A DNA stretch of 64,000 bases from assembly GCA_907163375.1 (NCBI GenBank), contig CAJQUW010008600.1, positions 61,905 to 125,904 on the forward strand. The letters are read 5' to 3'. Under the pieces are notes generated by a model. That model worked only from the letters and a program-made list of their open reading frames with translations. It searched no databases and was not told where the DNA came from. Origin of the DNA: Prostheceraeus crozeri. Its lineage: Eukaryota > Platyhelminthes > Polycladida > Euryleptidae. Made by a program: the position numbers and the translations under genes. This document shows, in pieces, positions 44,601 to 59,600 of the stretch; within the stretch, counting starts at the first letter, position 1; every line of letters starts with the position of its first letter.

Positions 44601-47600
44601 ATTCTGCATCGGTATGGTGAATTTGAACGCAATCGGAGAGAAAAAATTTTCGCTGACGTCCCTCCCCCCTCTGGACAGTTCGCTTCGATCTTGGCTTCTA
44701 GTGGACGGATTTTGTCGTGCCATAGCTCGTTTGAAAGCTAAGAGTGAGACAAATTCAGTGAAACAAACGGCTTGTTCATATCTGTCTTCGTTTAGATGTG
44801 AGACGCCATTTAAGATTTTGGGACATTGGCGAAAAACGACAGAGTTAGAATTTGGGACGTTTTGGGCTGTAGCTTCAAAACGAAGCATCGGCGAGAAAAA
44901 AATTTCAACATTTTTCGAAAAAACGACAGAGTTAGAATTTGGGACGTTTTGGGCTGTAGCTTCAAAACGAAGCATCGGATGGGAAAACGGATTTCAGATT
45001 TGGAATCAGCGTCAAATTCTCTATCTGTATGGTGAGTTTCAAGTCAATCGGCGAGAAAAAATTTTCAACATTTTTCGAAAAAACGACAGAGTTAGAATTT
45101 GGGACGTTTTGGTGTGTAGCGCCCAAACGAAGCATCGGATGGGAAAACGGAGGCCAGATTCGGATTCAGCGTGAAATTCTGCATCGGTATGGTGAATTTG
45201 AACGCAATCGGAGAGAAAAAATTTTCGCTGACGTCCCTCCCCCCTCTGGACAGTTCACTTCGATCTTGGCTTCTAGTGGACGGATTTTGTCGTGCCATAG
45301 CTCGTTTGAAAGCTAAGAGTGAGACAAAGTCACTGAAAGAAACGGCTTGTTCATATCTGTCTTCGTTTAGATGTGAGACGCCATTTAAGATTTTGGGAGA
45401 TTGTCGAAAAAACGACAGAGTTAGAATTTGGGACGTTTTGGGCTGTAGCTTCAAAACGAAGCATCGGATGGGAAAACGGATTTCAGATTTGGAATCAGCG
45501 TCAAATTCTCTATCTGTATGGTGAGTTTCAAGTCAATCGGAGAGAAAAAATTTTCAACATTTTTCGAAAAAACGACAGAGTTAGAATTTGGGACGTTTTG
45601 GCTGTAGCTTCAAAACGAAGCATCGGATGGGAAAACGGATTTCAGATTTGGAATCAGCGTCAAATTCTCTATCTGTATGGTGAGTTTCAAGTCAATCGGC
45701 GAGAAAAAATTTTCAACATTTTTCGAAAAAACGACAGAGTTAGAATTTGGGACGTTTTGGTCAGTAGCGCCCAAACGAAGCATCGGATGGGAAAACGGAG
45801 GCCAGATTCGGATTCAGCGTGAAATTCTGCATCGGTATGGTGAATTTGAACGCAATCGGAGAGAAAAAATTTTCGCTGACGTCCCTCCCCCCTCTGGACA
45901 GTTCGCTTCGATCTTGGCTTCTAGTGGACGGATTTTGTCGTGCCATAGCTCGTTTGAAAGCTAAGAGTGAGACAAATTCAGTGAAACAAACGGCTTGTTC
46001 ATATCTGTCTTCGTTTAGATGTGAGACGCCATTTAAGATTTTGGGACATTGGCGAAAAACGACAGAGTTAGAATTTGGGACGTTTTGGGCTGTAGCTTCA
46101 AAACGAAGCATCGGATGGGAAAACGGATTTCAGATTTGGAATCAGCGTCAAATTCTCTATCTGTATGGTGAGTTTCAAGTCAATCGGCGAGAAAAAATTT
46201 TCAACATTTTTCGAAAAAACGACAGAGTTAGAATTTGGGACGTTTTGGTCAGTAGCGCCAAAACGAAGCATCGGATGGGAAAACGGAGGCCAGATTCGGA
46301 TTCAGCGTGAAATTCTGCATCGGTATGGTGAATTTGAACGCAATCGGAGAGAAAAAATTTTCGCTGACGTCCCTCCCCCCTCTGGACAGTTCGCTTCGAT
46401 CTTGGCTTCTAGTGGACGGATTTTGTCGTGCCATAGCTCGTTTGAAAGCTAAGAGTGAGACAAATTCAGTGAAACAAACGGCTTGTTCATATCTGTCTTC
46501 GTTTAGATGTGAGACGCCATTTAAGATTTTGGGATGGGAGATTGTGGCGAAAAACGACAGAGTTAGAATTTGGGACGTTTTGGGCTGTAGCTTCAAAACG
46601 AAGCATCGGATGGGAAAACGGATTTCAGATTTGGAATCAGCGTCAAATTCTCTATCTGTATGGTGAGTTTCAAGTCAATCGGCGAGAAAAAATTTTCAAC
46701 ATTTTTCGAAAAAACGACAGAGTTAGAATTTGGGACGTTTTGGTCAGTAGCGCCCAAACGAAGCATCGGATGGGAAAACGGAGGCCAGATTCGGATTCAG
46801 CGTGAAATTCTGCATCGGTATGGTGAATTTGAACGCAATCGGAGAGAAAAAATTTTCGCTGACGTCCCTCCCCCCTCTGGACAGTTCGCTTCGATCTTGG
46901 CTTCTAGTGGACGGATTTTGTCGTGCCATAGCTCGTTTGAAAGCTAAGAGTGAGACAAATTCAGTGAAACAAACGGCTTGTTCATATCTGTCTTCGTTTA
47001 GATGTGAGACGCCATTTAAGATTTTGGGACATTGGCGAAAAACGACAGAGTTAGAATTTGGGACGTTTTGGGCTGTAGCTTCAAAACGAAGCATCGGATG
47101 GGAAAACGGATTTCAGATTTGGAATCAGCGTCAAATTCTCTATCTGTATGGTGAGTTTCAAGTCAATCGGCGAGAAAAAATTTTCAACATTTTTCGAAAA
47201 AACGACAGAGTTAGAATTTGGGACGTTTTGGTGTGTAGCGCCCAAACGAAGCATCGGATGGGAAAACGGAGGCCAGATTCGGATTCAGCGTGAAATTCTG
47301 CATCGGTATGGTGAATTTGAACGCAATCGGAGAGAAAAAATTTTCGCTGACGTCCCTCCCCCTCTGGACAGTTCGCTTCGATCTTGGCTTCTAGTGGACG
47401 GATTTTGTCGTGCCATAGCTCGTTTGAAAGCTAAGAGTGAGACCAATTCAGTGAAACAAACGGCTTGTTCATATCTGTCTTCGTTTAGATGTGAGACGCC
47501 ATTTAAGATTTTGGGAGATTGTCGAAAAAACAACAGAGTTAGAATTTGGGACGTTTTGGGCTGTAGCTTCAAAACGAAGCATCGGATTGGAAAACGGATT

Positions 47601-50600
47601 TCAGATTTGGAATCAGCGTCAAATTCTCTATCTGTATGGTGAGTTTCAAGTCAATCGGCGAGAAAAAATTTTCAACATTTTTCGAAAAAACGACAGAGTT
47701 AGAATTTGGGACGTTTTGGTGTGTAGCGCCCAAACGAAGCATCGGATGGGAAAACGGAGGCCAGATTCGGATTCAGCGTGAAATTCTGCATCGGTATGGT
47801 GAATTTGAACGCCATCGGAGAGAAAAAATTTTGCTGACGTCCCCCCCCCCTCTGGACAGCTCGCTTCGATTTTGGCTTCCAGTGGACGGATTTTGTCGTG
47901 CCATAGCTCGTTTGAAAGCTAAGAGTGAGACAAATTCACTGAAAGAATCGGCTTGTTCCTATCTGTCTTCGTTTAGATGTGAGACGCCATTTAAGATTTT
48001 GGACATGTGGCGAAAAACGACAGAGTTAGAATTTGGGACGTTTTGGGCTGTAGCTTCAAAACGAAGCATCGGATGGGAAAACGGATTTCAGATTTGGAAT
48101 CAGCGTCAAATTCTCTATCTGTATGGTGAGTTTCAAGTCAATCGGCGAGAAAAAATTTTCAACATTTTTCGAAAAAACGACAGAGTTAGAATTTGGGAGG
48201 TTTTGGTCAGTAGCGCCAAAACGAAGCATCGGATGGGAAAACGGAGGCCAGATTCGGATTCAGCGTGAAATTCTGCATCGGTATGGTGAATTTGAACGCA
48301 ATCGGAGAGAAAAAATTTTCGCTGACGTCCCTCCCCCCTCTGGACAGTTCGCTTCGATCTTGGCTTCTAGTGGACGGATTTTGTCGTGCCATAGCTCGTT
48401 TGAAAGCTAAGAGTGAGACAAATTCAGTGAAACAAACGGCTTGTTCATATCTGTCTTCGTTTAGATGTGAGACGCCATTTAAGATTTTGGGACATTGGCG
48501 AAAAACGACAGAGTTAGAATTTGGGACGTTTTGGGCTGTAGCTTCAAAACGAAGCATCGGATGGGAAAACGGATTTCAGATTTGGAATCAGCGTCAAATT
48601 CTCTATCTGTATGGTGAGTTTCAAGTCAATCGGCGAGAAAAAATTTTCAACATTTTTCGAAAAAACGACAGAGTTAGAATTTGGGACGTTTTGGGCTGTA
48701 GCTTCAAAACGAAGCATCGGATGGGAAAACGGATTTCAGATTTGGAATCAGCGTCAAATTCTCTATCTGTATGGTGAGTTTCAAGTCAATCGGCGAGAAA
48801 AAATTTTCAACATTTTTCGAAAAAACGACAGAGTTAGAATTTGGGACGTTTTGGTGTGTAGCGCCCAAACGAAGCATCGGATGGGAAAACGGAGGCCAGA
48901 TTCGGATTCAGCGTGAAATTCTGCATCGGTATGGTGAATTTGAACGCAATCGGAGAGAAAAAATTTTCGCTGACGTCCCTCCCCCCTCTGGACAGTTCGC
49001 TTCGATCTTGGCTTCTAGTGGACGGATTTTGTCGTGCCATAGCTCGTTTGAAAGCTAAGAGTGAGACAAATTCAGTGAAACAAACGGCTTGTTCATATCT
49101 GTCTTCGTTTAGATGTGAGACGCCATTTAAGATTTTGGGACATTGGCGAAAAAACAACAGAGTTAGAATTTGGGACGTTTTGGGCTGTAGCTTCAAAACG
49201 AAGCATCGGATGGGAAAACGGATTTCAGATTTGGAATCAGCGTCAAATTCTCTATCTGTATGGTGAGTTTCAAGTCAATCGGCGAGAAAAAATTTTCAAC
49301 ATTTTTCGAAAAAACGACAGAGTTAGAATTTGGGACGTTTTGGTCAGTAGCGCCAAAACGAAGCATCGGATGGGAAAACGGAGGCCAGATTCGGATTCAG
49401 CGTGAAATTCTGCATCGGTATGGTGAATTTGAACGCAATCGGAGAGAAAAAATTTTCGCTGACGTCCCTCCCCCCTCTGGACAGTTCGCTTCGATCTTGG
49501 CTTCTAGTGGACGGATTTTGTCGTGCCATAGCTCGTTTGAAAGCTAAGAGTGAGACAAATTCAGTGAAACAAACGGCTTGTTCATATCTGTCTTCGTTTA
49601 GATGTGAGACGCCATTTAAGATTTTGGGACATTGGCGAAAAACGACAGAGTTAGAATTTGGGACGTTTTGGGCTGTAGCTTCAAAACGAAGCATCGGATG
49701 GGAAAACGGATTTCAGATTTGGAATCAGCGTCAAATTCTCTATCTGTATGGTCAGTTTCAAGTCAATCGGCGAGAAAAAATTTTCAACATTTTTCGAAAA
49801 AACGACAGAGTTAGAATTTGGGACGTTTTGGGCTGTAGCTTCAAAACGAAGCATCGGATGGGAAAACGGATTTCAGATTTGGAATCAGCGTCAAATTCTC
49901 TATCTGTATGGTGAGTTTCAAGTCAATCGGCGAGAAAAAATTTTCAACATTTTTCGAAAAAACGACAGAGTTAGAATTTGGGACGTTTTGGTGTGTAGCG
50001 CCCAAACGAAGCATCGGATGGGAAAACGGAGGCCAGATTCGGATTCAGCGTGAAATTCTGCATCGGTATGGTGAATTTGAACGCAATCGGAGAGAAAAAA
50101 TTTTCGCTGACGTCCCTCCCCCCTCTGGACAGTTCGCTTCGATCTTGGCTTCTAGTGGACGGATTTTGTCGTGCCATAGCTCGTTTGAAAGCTAAGAGTG
50201 AGACAAATTCAGTGAAACAAACGGCTTGTTCATATCTGTCTTCGTTTAGATGTGAGACGCCATTTAAGATTTTGGGACATTGGCGAAAAAACGACAGAGT
50301 TAGAATTTGGGACGTTTTGGGCTGTAGCTTCAAAACGAAGCATCGGATGGGAAAACGGATTTCAGATTTGGAATCAGCGTCAAATTCTCTATCTGTATGG
50401 TGAGTTTCAAGTCAATCGGCGAGAAAAAATTTTCAACATTTTTCGAAAAAACGACAGAGTTAGAATTTGGGACGTTTTGGTGTGTAGCGCCCAAACGAAG
50501 CATCGGATGGGAAAACGGAGGCCAGATTCGGATTCAGCGTGAAATTCTGCATCGGTATGGTGAATTTGAACGCAATCGGAGAGAAAAAATTTTCGCTGAC

Positions 50601-53600
50601 GTCCCTCCCCCCTCTGGACAGTTCGCTTCGATCTTGGCTTCTAGTGGACGGATTTTGTCGTGCCATAGCTCGTTTGAAAGCTAAGAGTGAGACAAATTCA
50701 GTGAAACAAACGGCTTGTTCATATCTGTCTTCGTTTAGATGTGAGACGCCATTTAAGATTTTGGGACATTGGCGAAAAAACGACAGAGTTAGAATTTGGG
50801 ACGTTTTGGGCTGTAGCTTCAAAACGAAGCATCGGATGGGAAAACGGATTTCAGATTTGGAATCAGCGTCAAATTCTCTATCTGTATGGTGAGTTTCAAG
50901 TCAATCGGCGAGAAAAAATTTTCAACATTTTTCGAAAAAACGACAGAGTTAGAATTTGGGACGTTTTGGTCAGTAGCGCCAAAACGAAGCATCGGATGGG
51001 AAAACGGAGGCCAGATTCGGATTCAGCGTGAAATTCTGCATCGGTATGGTGAATTTGAACGCAATCGGAGAGAAAAAATTTTCGCTGACGTCCCTCCCCC
51101 CTCTGGACAGTTCGCTTCGATCTTGGCTTCTAGTGGACGGATTTTGTCGTGCCATAGCTCGTTTGAAAGCTAAGAGTGAGACAAATTCAGTGAAACAAAC
51201 GGCTTGTTCATATCTGTCTTCGTTTAGATGTGAGACGCCATTTAAGATTTTGGGACATTGGCGAAAAAACGACAGAGTTAGAATTTGGGACGTTTTGGGC
51301 TGTAGCTTCAAAACGAAGCATCGGATGGGAAAACGGATTTCAGATTTGGAATCAGCGTCAAATTCTCTATCTGTATGGTGAGTTTCAAGTCAATCGGCGA
51401 GAAAAAATTTTCAACATTTTTCGAAAAAACGACAGAGTTAGAATTTGGGACGTTTTGGTCAGTAGCGCCAAAACGAAGCATCGGATGGGAAAACGGAGGC
51501 CAGATTCGGATTCAGCGTGAAATTCTGCATCGGTATGGTGAATTTGAACGCAATCGGAGAGAAAAAATTTTCGCTGACGTCCCTCCCCCTCTGGACAGTT
51601 CGCTTCGATCTTGGCTTCTAGTGGACGGATTTTGTCGTGCCATAGCTCGTTTGAAAGCTAAGAGTGAGACAAATTCAGTGAAACAAACGGCTTGTTCATA
51701 TCTGTCTTCGTTTAGATGTGAGACGCCATTTAAGATTTTGGGACATTGGCGAAAAACGACAGAGTTAGAATTTGGGACGTTTTGGGCTGTAGCTTCAAAA
51801 CGAAGCATCGGATGGGAAAACGGATTTCAGATTTGGAATCAGCGTCAAATTCTCTATCTGTATGGTGAGTTTCAAGTCAATCGGCGAGAAAAAATTTTCA
51901 ACATTTTTCGAAAAAACGACAGAGTTAGAATTTGGGACGTTTTGGTGTGTAGCGCCCAAACGAAGCATCGGATGGGAAAACGGAGGCCAGATTCGGATTC
52001 AGCGTGAAATTCTGCATCGGTATGGTGAATTTGAACGCAATCGGAGAGAAAAAATTTTCGCTGACGTCCCTCCCCCCTCTGGACAGTTCGCTTCGATCTT
52101 GGCTTCTAGTGGACGGATTTTGTCGTGCCATAGCTCGTTTGAAAGCTAAGAGTGAGACAAATTCAGTGAAACAAACGGCTTGTTCATATCTGTCTTCGTT
52201 TAGATGTGAGACGCCATTTAAGATTTTGGGACATTGGCGAAAAAACGACAGAGTTAGAATTTGGGACGTTTTGGGCTGTAGCTTCAAAACGAAGCATCGG
52301 ATGGGAAAACGGATTTCAGATTTGGAATCAGCGTCAAATTCTCTATCTGTATGGTGAGTTTCAAGTCAATCGGCGAGAAAAAATTTTCAACATTTTTCGA
52401 AAAAACGACAGAGTTAGAATTTGGGACGTTTTGGTCAGTAGCGCCAAAACGAAGCATCGGATGGGAAAACGGAGGCCAGATTCGGATTCAGCGTGAAATT
52501 CTGCATCGGTATGGTGAATTTGAACGCAATCGGAGAGAAAAAATTTTCGCTGACGTCCCTCCCCCCTCTGGACAGTTCGCTTCGATCTTGGCTTCTAGTG
52601 GACGGATTTTGTCGTGCCATAGCTCGTTTGAAAGCTAAGAGTGAGACAAATTCAGTGAAACAAACGGCTTGTTCATATCTGTCTTCGTTTAGATGTGAGA
52701 CGCCATTTAAGATTTTGGGACATTGGCGAAAAAACGACAGAGTTAGAATTTGGGACGTTTTGGGCTGTAGCTTCAAAACGAAGCATCGGATGGGAAAACG
52801 GATTTCAGATTTGGAATCAGCGTCAAATTCTCTATCTGTATGGTGAGTTTCAAGTCAATCGGCGAGAAAAAATTTTCAACATTTTTCGAAAAAACGACAG
52901 AGTTAGAATTTGGGACGTTTTGGTGTGTAGCGCCAAAACGAAGCATCGGATGGGAAAACGGAGGCCAGATTCGGATTCAGCGTGAAATTCTGCATCGGTA
53001 TGGTGAATTTGAACGCAATCGGAGAGAAAAAATTTTCGCTGACGTCCCCCCCCCCTCTGGACAGCTCGCTTCGATTTTGGCTTCTAGTGGACGGATTTTG
53101 TCGTGCGATAGCTCGTTTGAAAGCTAAGAATGAGACAAATTCACTGAAACAAACGGCTTGTTCCTATCTCTCTTCGTTAAGATGTGAGACGCCATTTAAG
53201 ATTTTGGACATCGGCGAAAAAACGACAGAGTTAGAATTTGGGACGTTTTGGGCTGTAGCTTCAAAACGAAGCATCGGATGGGAAAACGGATTTCAGATTT
53301 GGAATCAGCGTCAAATTCTCTATCTGTATGGTGAGTTTCAAGTCAATCGGCGAGAAAAAATTTTCAACATTTTTCGAAAAAACGACAGAGTTAGAATTTG
53401 GGACGTTTTGGTCAGTAGCGCCCAAACGAAGCATCGGATGGGAAAACGGAGGCCAGATTCGGATTCAGCGTGAAATTCTGCATCGGTATGGTGAATTTGA
53501 ACGCAATCGGAGAGAAAAAATTTTCGCTGACGTCCCTCCCCCCTCTGGACAGTTCGCTTCGATCTTGGCTTCTAGTGGACGGATTTTGTCGTGCCATAGC

Positions 53601-56600
53601 TCGTTTGAAAGCTAAGAGTGAGACAAATTCAGTGAAACAAACGGCTTGTTCATATCTGTCTTCGTTTAGATGTGAGACGCCATTTAAGATTTTGGGAGAT
53701 TGTCGAAAAAACGACAGAGTTAGAATTTGGGACGTTTTGGGCTGTAGCTTCAAAACGAAGCATCGGATTGGAAAACGGAAAACGGATTTCAGATTTGGAA
53801 TCAGCGTGAAATTCTCTATCTGTATGGTGAGTTTCAAGTCAATCGGCGAGAAAAAATTTTCAACATTTTTCGAAAAAACGACAGAGTTAGAATTTGGGAC
53901 GTTTTGGTGTGTAGCGCCAAAACGAAGCATCGGATGGGAAAACGGAGGCCAGATTCGGATTCAGCGTGAAATTCTGCATCGGTATGGTGAATTTGAACGC
54001 AATCGGAGAGAAAAAATTTTCGCTGACGTCCCTCCCCCCTCTGGACAGTTCGCTTCGATCTTGGCTTCTAGTGGACGGATTTTGTCGTGCCATAGCTCGT
54101 TTGAAAGCTAAGAGTGAGACAAATTCAGTGAAACAAACGGCTTGTTCATATCTGTCTTCGTTTAGATGTGAGACGCCATTTAAGATTTTGGGACATTGGC
54201 GAAAAAACGACAGAGTTAGAATTTGGGACGTTTTGGGCTGTAGCTTCAAAACGAAGCATCGGATGGGAAAACGGATTTCAGATTTGGAATCAGCGTCAAA
54301 TTCTCTATCTGTATGGTGAGTTTCAAGTCAATCGGCGAGAAAAAATTTTCAACATTTTTCGAAAAAACGACAGAGTTAGAATTTGGGACGTTTTGGTGTG
54401 TAGCGCCCAAACGAAGCATCGGATGGGAAAACGGAGGCCAGATTCGGATTCAGCGTGAAATTCTGCATCGGTATGGTGAATTTGAACGCAATCGGAGAGA
54501 AAAAATTTTCGCTGACGTCCCTCCCCCCTCTGGACAGTTCGCTTCGATCTTGGCTTCTAGTGGACGGATTTTGTCGTGCCATAGCTCGTTTGAAAGCTAA
54601 GAGTGAGACAAATTCAGTGAAACAAACGGCTTGTTCATATCTGTCTTCGTTTAGATGTGAGACGCCATTTAAGATTTTGGGACATTGTCGAAAAAACGAC
54701 AGAGTTAGAATTTGGGACGTTTTGGGCTGTAGCTTCCAAACGAAGCATCGGATGGGAAAACGGATTTCAGATTTGGAATCAGCGTCAAATTCTCTATCTG
54801 TATGGTGAGTTTCAAGTCAATCGGCGAGAAAAAATTTTCAACATTTTTCGAAAAAACGACAGAGTTAGAATTTGGGACGTTTTGGTGTGTAGCGCCCAAA
54901 CGAAGCATCGGATGGGAAAACGGAGGCCAGATTCGGATTCAGCGTGAAATTCTGCATCGGTATGGTGAATTTGAACGCAATCGGAGAGAAAAAATTTTCG
55001 CTGACGTCCCTCCCCCCTCTGGACAGTTCGCTTCGATCTTGGCTTCTAGTGGACGGATTTTGTCGTGCCATAGCTCGTTTGAAAGCTAAGAGTGAGACAA
55101 ATTCAGTGAAACAAACGGCTTGTTCATATCTGTCTTCGTTTAGATGTGAGACGCCATTTAAGATTTTGGGAGATTGTCGAAAAAACGACAGAGTTAGAAT
55201 TTGGGACGTTTTGGGCTGTAGCTTCAAAACGAAGCATCGGATGGGAAAACGGATTTCAGATTTGGAATCAGCGTCAAATTCTCTATCTGTATGGTGAGTT
55301 TCAAGTCAATCGGCGAGAAAAAATTTTCAACATTTTTCGAAAAAACGACAGAGTTAGAATTTGGGAGGTTTTGGTCAGTAGCGCCAAAACGAAGCATCGG
55401 ATGGGAAAACGGAGGCCAGATTCGGATTCAGCGTGAAATTCTGCATCGGTATGGTGAATTTGAACGCAATCGGAGAGAAAAAATTTTCGCTGACGTCCCT
55501 CCCCCCTCTGGACAGTTCGCTTCGATCTTGGCTTCTAGTGGACGGATTTTGTCGTGCCATAGCTCGTTTGAAAGCTAAGAGTGAGACAAATTCAGTGAAA
55601 CAAACGGCTTGTTCATATCTGTCTTCGTTTAGATGTGAGACGCCATTTAAGATTTTGGGACATTGGCGAAAAACGACAGAGTTAGAATTTGGGACGTTTT
55701 GGGCTGTAGCTTCAAAACGAAGCATCGGATGGGAAAACGGATTTCAGATTTGGAATCAGCGTCAAATTCTCTATCTGTATGGTGAGTTTCAAGTCAATCG
55801 GCGAGAAAAAATTTTCAACATTTTTCGAAAAAACGACAGAGTTAGAATTTGGGACGTTTTGGGCTGTAGCTTCAAAACGAAGCATCGGATGGGAAAACGG
55901 ATTTCAGATTTGGAATCAGCGTCAAATTCTCTATCTGTATGGTGAGTTTCAAGTCAATCGGCGAGAAAAAATTTTCAACATTTTTCGAAAAAACGACAGA
56001 GTTAGAATTTGGGACGTTTTGGTGTGTAGCGCCCAAACGAAGCATCGGATGGGAAAACGGAGGCCAGATTCGGATTCAGCGTGAAATTCTGCATCGGTAT
56101 GGTGAATTTGAACGCAATCGGAGAGAAAAAATTTTCGCTGACGTCCCTCCCCCCTCTGGACAGTTCGCTTCGATCTTGGCTTCTAGTGGACGGATTTTGT
56201 CGTGCCATAGCTCGTTTGAAAGCTAAGAGTGAGACAAATTCAGTGAAACAAACGGCTTGTTCATATCTGTCTTCGTTTAGATGTGAGACGCCATTTAAGA
56301 TTTTGGGAGATTGTCGAAAAAACGACAGAGTTAGAATTTGGGACGTTTTGGGCTGTAGCTTCAAAACGAAGCATCGGATGGGAAAACGGATTTCAGATTT
56401 GGAATCAGCGTCAAATTCTCTATCTGTATGGTGAGTTTCAAGTCAATCGGCGAGAAAAAATTTTCAACATTTTTCGAAAAAACGACAGAGTTAGAATTTG
56501 GGACGTTTTGGTCAGTAGCGCCAAAACGAAGCATCGGATGGGAAAACGGAGGCCAGATTCGGATTCAGCGTGAAATTCTGCATCGGTATGGTGAATTTGA

Positions 56601-59600
56601 ACGCAATCGGAGAGAAAAAATTTTCGCTGACGTCCCTCCCCCCTCTGGACAGTTCGCTTCGATCTTGGCTTCTAGTGGACGGATTTTGTCGTGCCATAGC
56701 TCGTTTGAAAGCTAAGAGTGAGACAAATTCAGTGAAACAAACGGCTTGTTCATATCTGTCTTCGTTTAGATGTGAGACGCCATTTAAGATTTTGGGAGAT
56801 TGTCGAAAAAACGACAGAGTTAGAATTTGGGACGTTTTGGGCTGTAGCTTCAAAACGAAGCATCGGATGGGAAAACGGATTTCAGATTTGGAATCAGCGT
56901 CAAATTCTCTATCTGTATGGTCAGTTTCAAGTCAATCGGCGAGAAAAAATTTTCAACATTTTTCGAAAAAACGACAGAGTTAGAATTTGGGACGTTTTGG
57001 GCTGTAGCTTCAAAACGAAGCATCGGATGGGAAAACGGATTTCAGATTTGGAATCAGCGTCAAATTCTCTATCTGTATGGTGAGTTTCAAGTCAATCGGC
57101 GAGAAAAAATTTTCAACATTTTTCGAAAAAACGACAGAGTTAGAATTTGGGACGTTTTGGTGTGTAGCGCCCAAACGAAGCATCGGATGGGAAAACGGAG
57201 GCCAGATTCGGATTCAGCGTGAAATTCTGCATCGGTATGGTGAATTTGAACGCAATCGGAGAGAAAAAATTTTCGCTGACGTCCCTCCCCTCTGGACAGT
57301 TCGCTTCGATCTTGGCTTCTAGTGGACGGATTTTGTCGTGCCATAGCTCGTTTGAAAGCTAAGAGTGAGACCAATTCAGTGAAACAAACGGCTTGTTCAT
57401 ATCTGTCTTCGTTTAGATGTGAGACGCCATTTAAGATTTTGGGAGATTGTCGAAAAAACGACAGAGTTAGAATTTGGGACGTTTTGGGCTGTAGCTTCAA
57501 AACGAAGCATCGGATGGGAAAACGGATTTCAGATTTGGAATCAGCGTCAAATTCTCTATCTGTATGGTGAGTTTCAAGTCTAGCTTCAAAACGAAGCATC
57601 GGATGGGAAAACGGATTTCAGATTTGGAATCAGCGTCAAATTCTCTATCTGTATGGTGAGTTTCAAGTCAATCGGCGAGAAAAAATTTTCAACATTTTTC
57701 GAAAAAACGACAGAGTTAGAATTTGGGACGTTTTGGTCAGTAGCGCCCAAACGAAGCATCGGATGGGAAAACGGAGGCCAGATTCGGATTCAGCGTGAAA
57801 TTCTGCATCGGTATGGTGAATTTGAACGCAATCGGAGAGAAAAAATTTTCGCTGACGTCCCTCCCCCCTCTGGACAGTTCGCTTCGATCTTGGCTTCTAG
57901 TGGACGGATTTTGTCGTGCCATAGCTCGTTTGAAAGCTAAGAGTGAGACAAATTCAGTGAAACAAACGGCTTGTTCATATCTGTCTTCGTTTAGATGTGA
58001 GACGCCATTTAAGATTTTGGGAGATTGGCGAAAAAACAACAGAGTTAGAATTTGGGACGTTTTGGGCTGTAGCTTCAAAACGAAGCATCGGATGGGAAAA
58101 CGGATTTCAGATTTGGAATCAGCGTCAAATTCTCTATCTGTATGGTGAGTTTCAAGTCAATCGGCGAGAAAAAATTTTCAACATTTTTCGAAAAAACGAC
58201 AGAGTTAGAATTTGGGACGTTTTGGTCAGTAGCGCCCAAACGAAGCATCGGATGGGAAAACGGAGGCCAGATTCGGATTCAGCGTGAAATTCTGCATCGG
58301 TATGGTGAATTTGAACGCAATCGGAGAGAAAAAATTTTCGCTGACGTCCCTCCCCCCTCTGGACAGTTCGCTTCGATCTTGGCTTCTAGTGGACGGATTT
58401 TGTCGTGCCATAGCTCGTTTGAAAGCTAAGAGTGAGACAAATTCAGTGAAACAAACGGCTTGTTCATATCTGTCTTCGTTTAGATGTGAGACGCCATTTA
58501 AGATTTTGGGAGATTGTCGAAAAAACGACAGAGTTAGAATTTGGGACGTTTTGGGCTGTAGCTTCAAAACGAAGCATCGGATGGGAAAACGGATTTCAGA
58601 TTTGGAATCAGCGTCAAATTCTCTATCTGTATGGTGAGTTTCAAGTCAATCGGCGAGAAAAAATTTTCAACATTTTTCGAAAAAACGACAGAGTTAGAAT
58701 TTGGGACGTTTTGGTGTGTAGCGCCCAAACGAAGCATCGGATGGGAAAACGGAGGCCAGATTCGGATTCAGCGTGAAATTCTGCATCGGTATGGTGAATT
58801 TGAACGCAATCGGAGAGAAAAAATTTTCGCTGACGTCCCTCCCCCCTCTGGACAGTTCGCTTCGATCTTGGCTTCTAGTGGACGGATTTTGTCGTGCCAT
58901 AGCTCGTTTGAAAGCTAAGAGTGAGACAAATTCAGTGAAACAAACGGCTTGTTCATATCTGTCTTCGTTTAGATGTGAGACGCCATTTAAGATTTTGGGA
59001 CATTGGCGAAAAAACGACAGAGTTAGAATTTGGGACGTTTTGGGCTGTAGCTTCAAAACGAAGCATCGGATGGGAAAACGGATTTCAGATTTGGAATCAG
59101 CGTCAAATTCTCTATCTGTATGGTGAGTTTCAAGTCAATCGGCGAGAAAAAATTTTCAACATTTTTCGAAAAAACGACAGAGTTAGAATTTGGGACGTTT
59201 TGGTGTGTAGCGCCCAAACGAAGCATCGGATGGGAAAACGGAGGCCAGATTCGGATTCAGCGTGAAATTCTGCATCGGTATGGTGAATTTGAACGCAATC
59301 GGAGAGAAAAAATTTTCGCTGACGTCCCTCCCCCCTCTGGACAGTTCGCTTCGATCTTGGCTTCTAGTGGACGGATTTTGTCGTGCCATAGCTCGTTTGA
59401 AAGCTAAGAGTGAGACAAATTCAGTGAAACAAACGGCTTGTTCATATCTGTCTTCGTTTAGATGTGAGACGCCATTTAAGATTTTGGGAGATTGTCGAAA
59501 AAACGACAGAGTTAGAATTTGGGACGTTTTGGGCTGTAGCTTCAAAACGAAGCATCGGATGGGAAAACGGATTTCAGATTTGGAATCAGCGTCAAATTCT

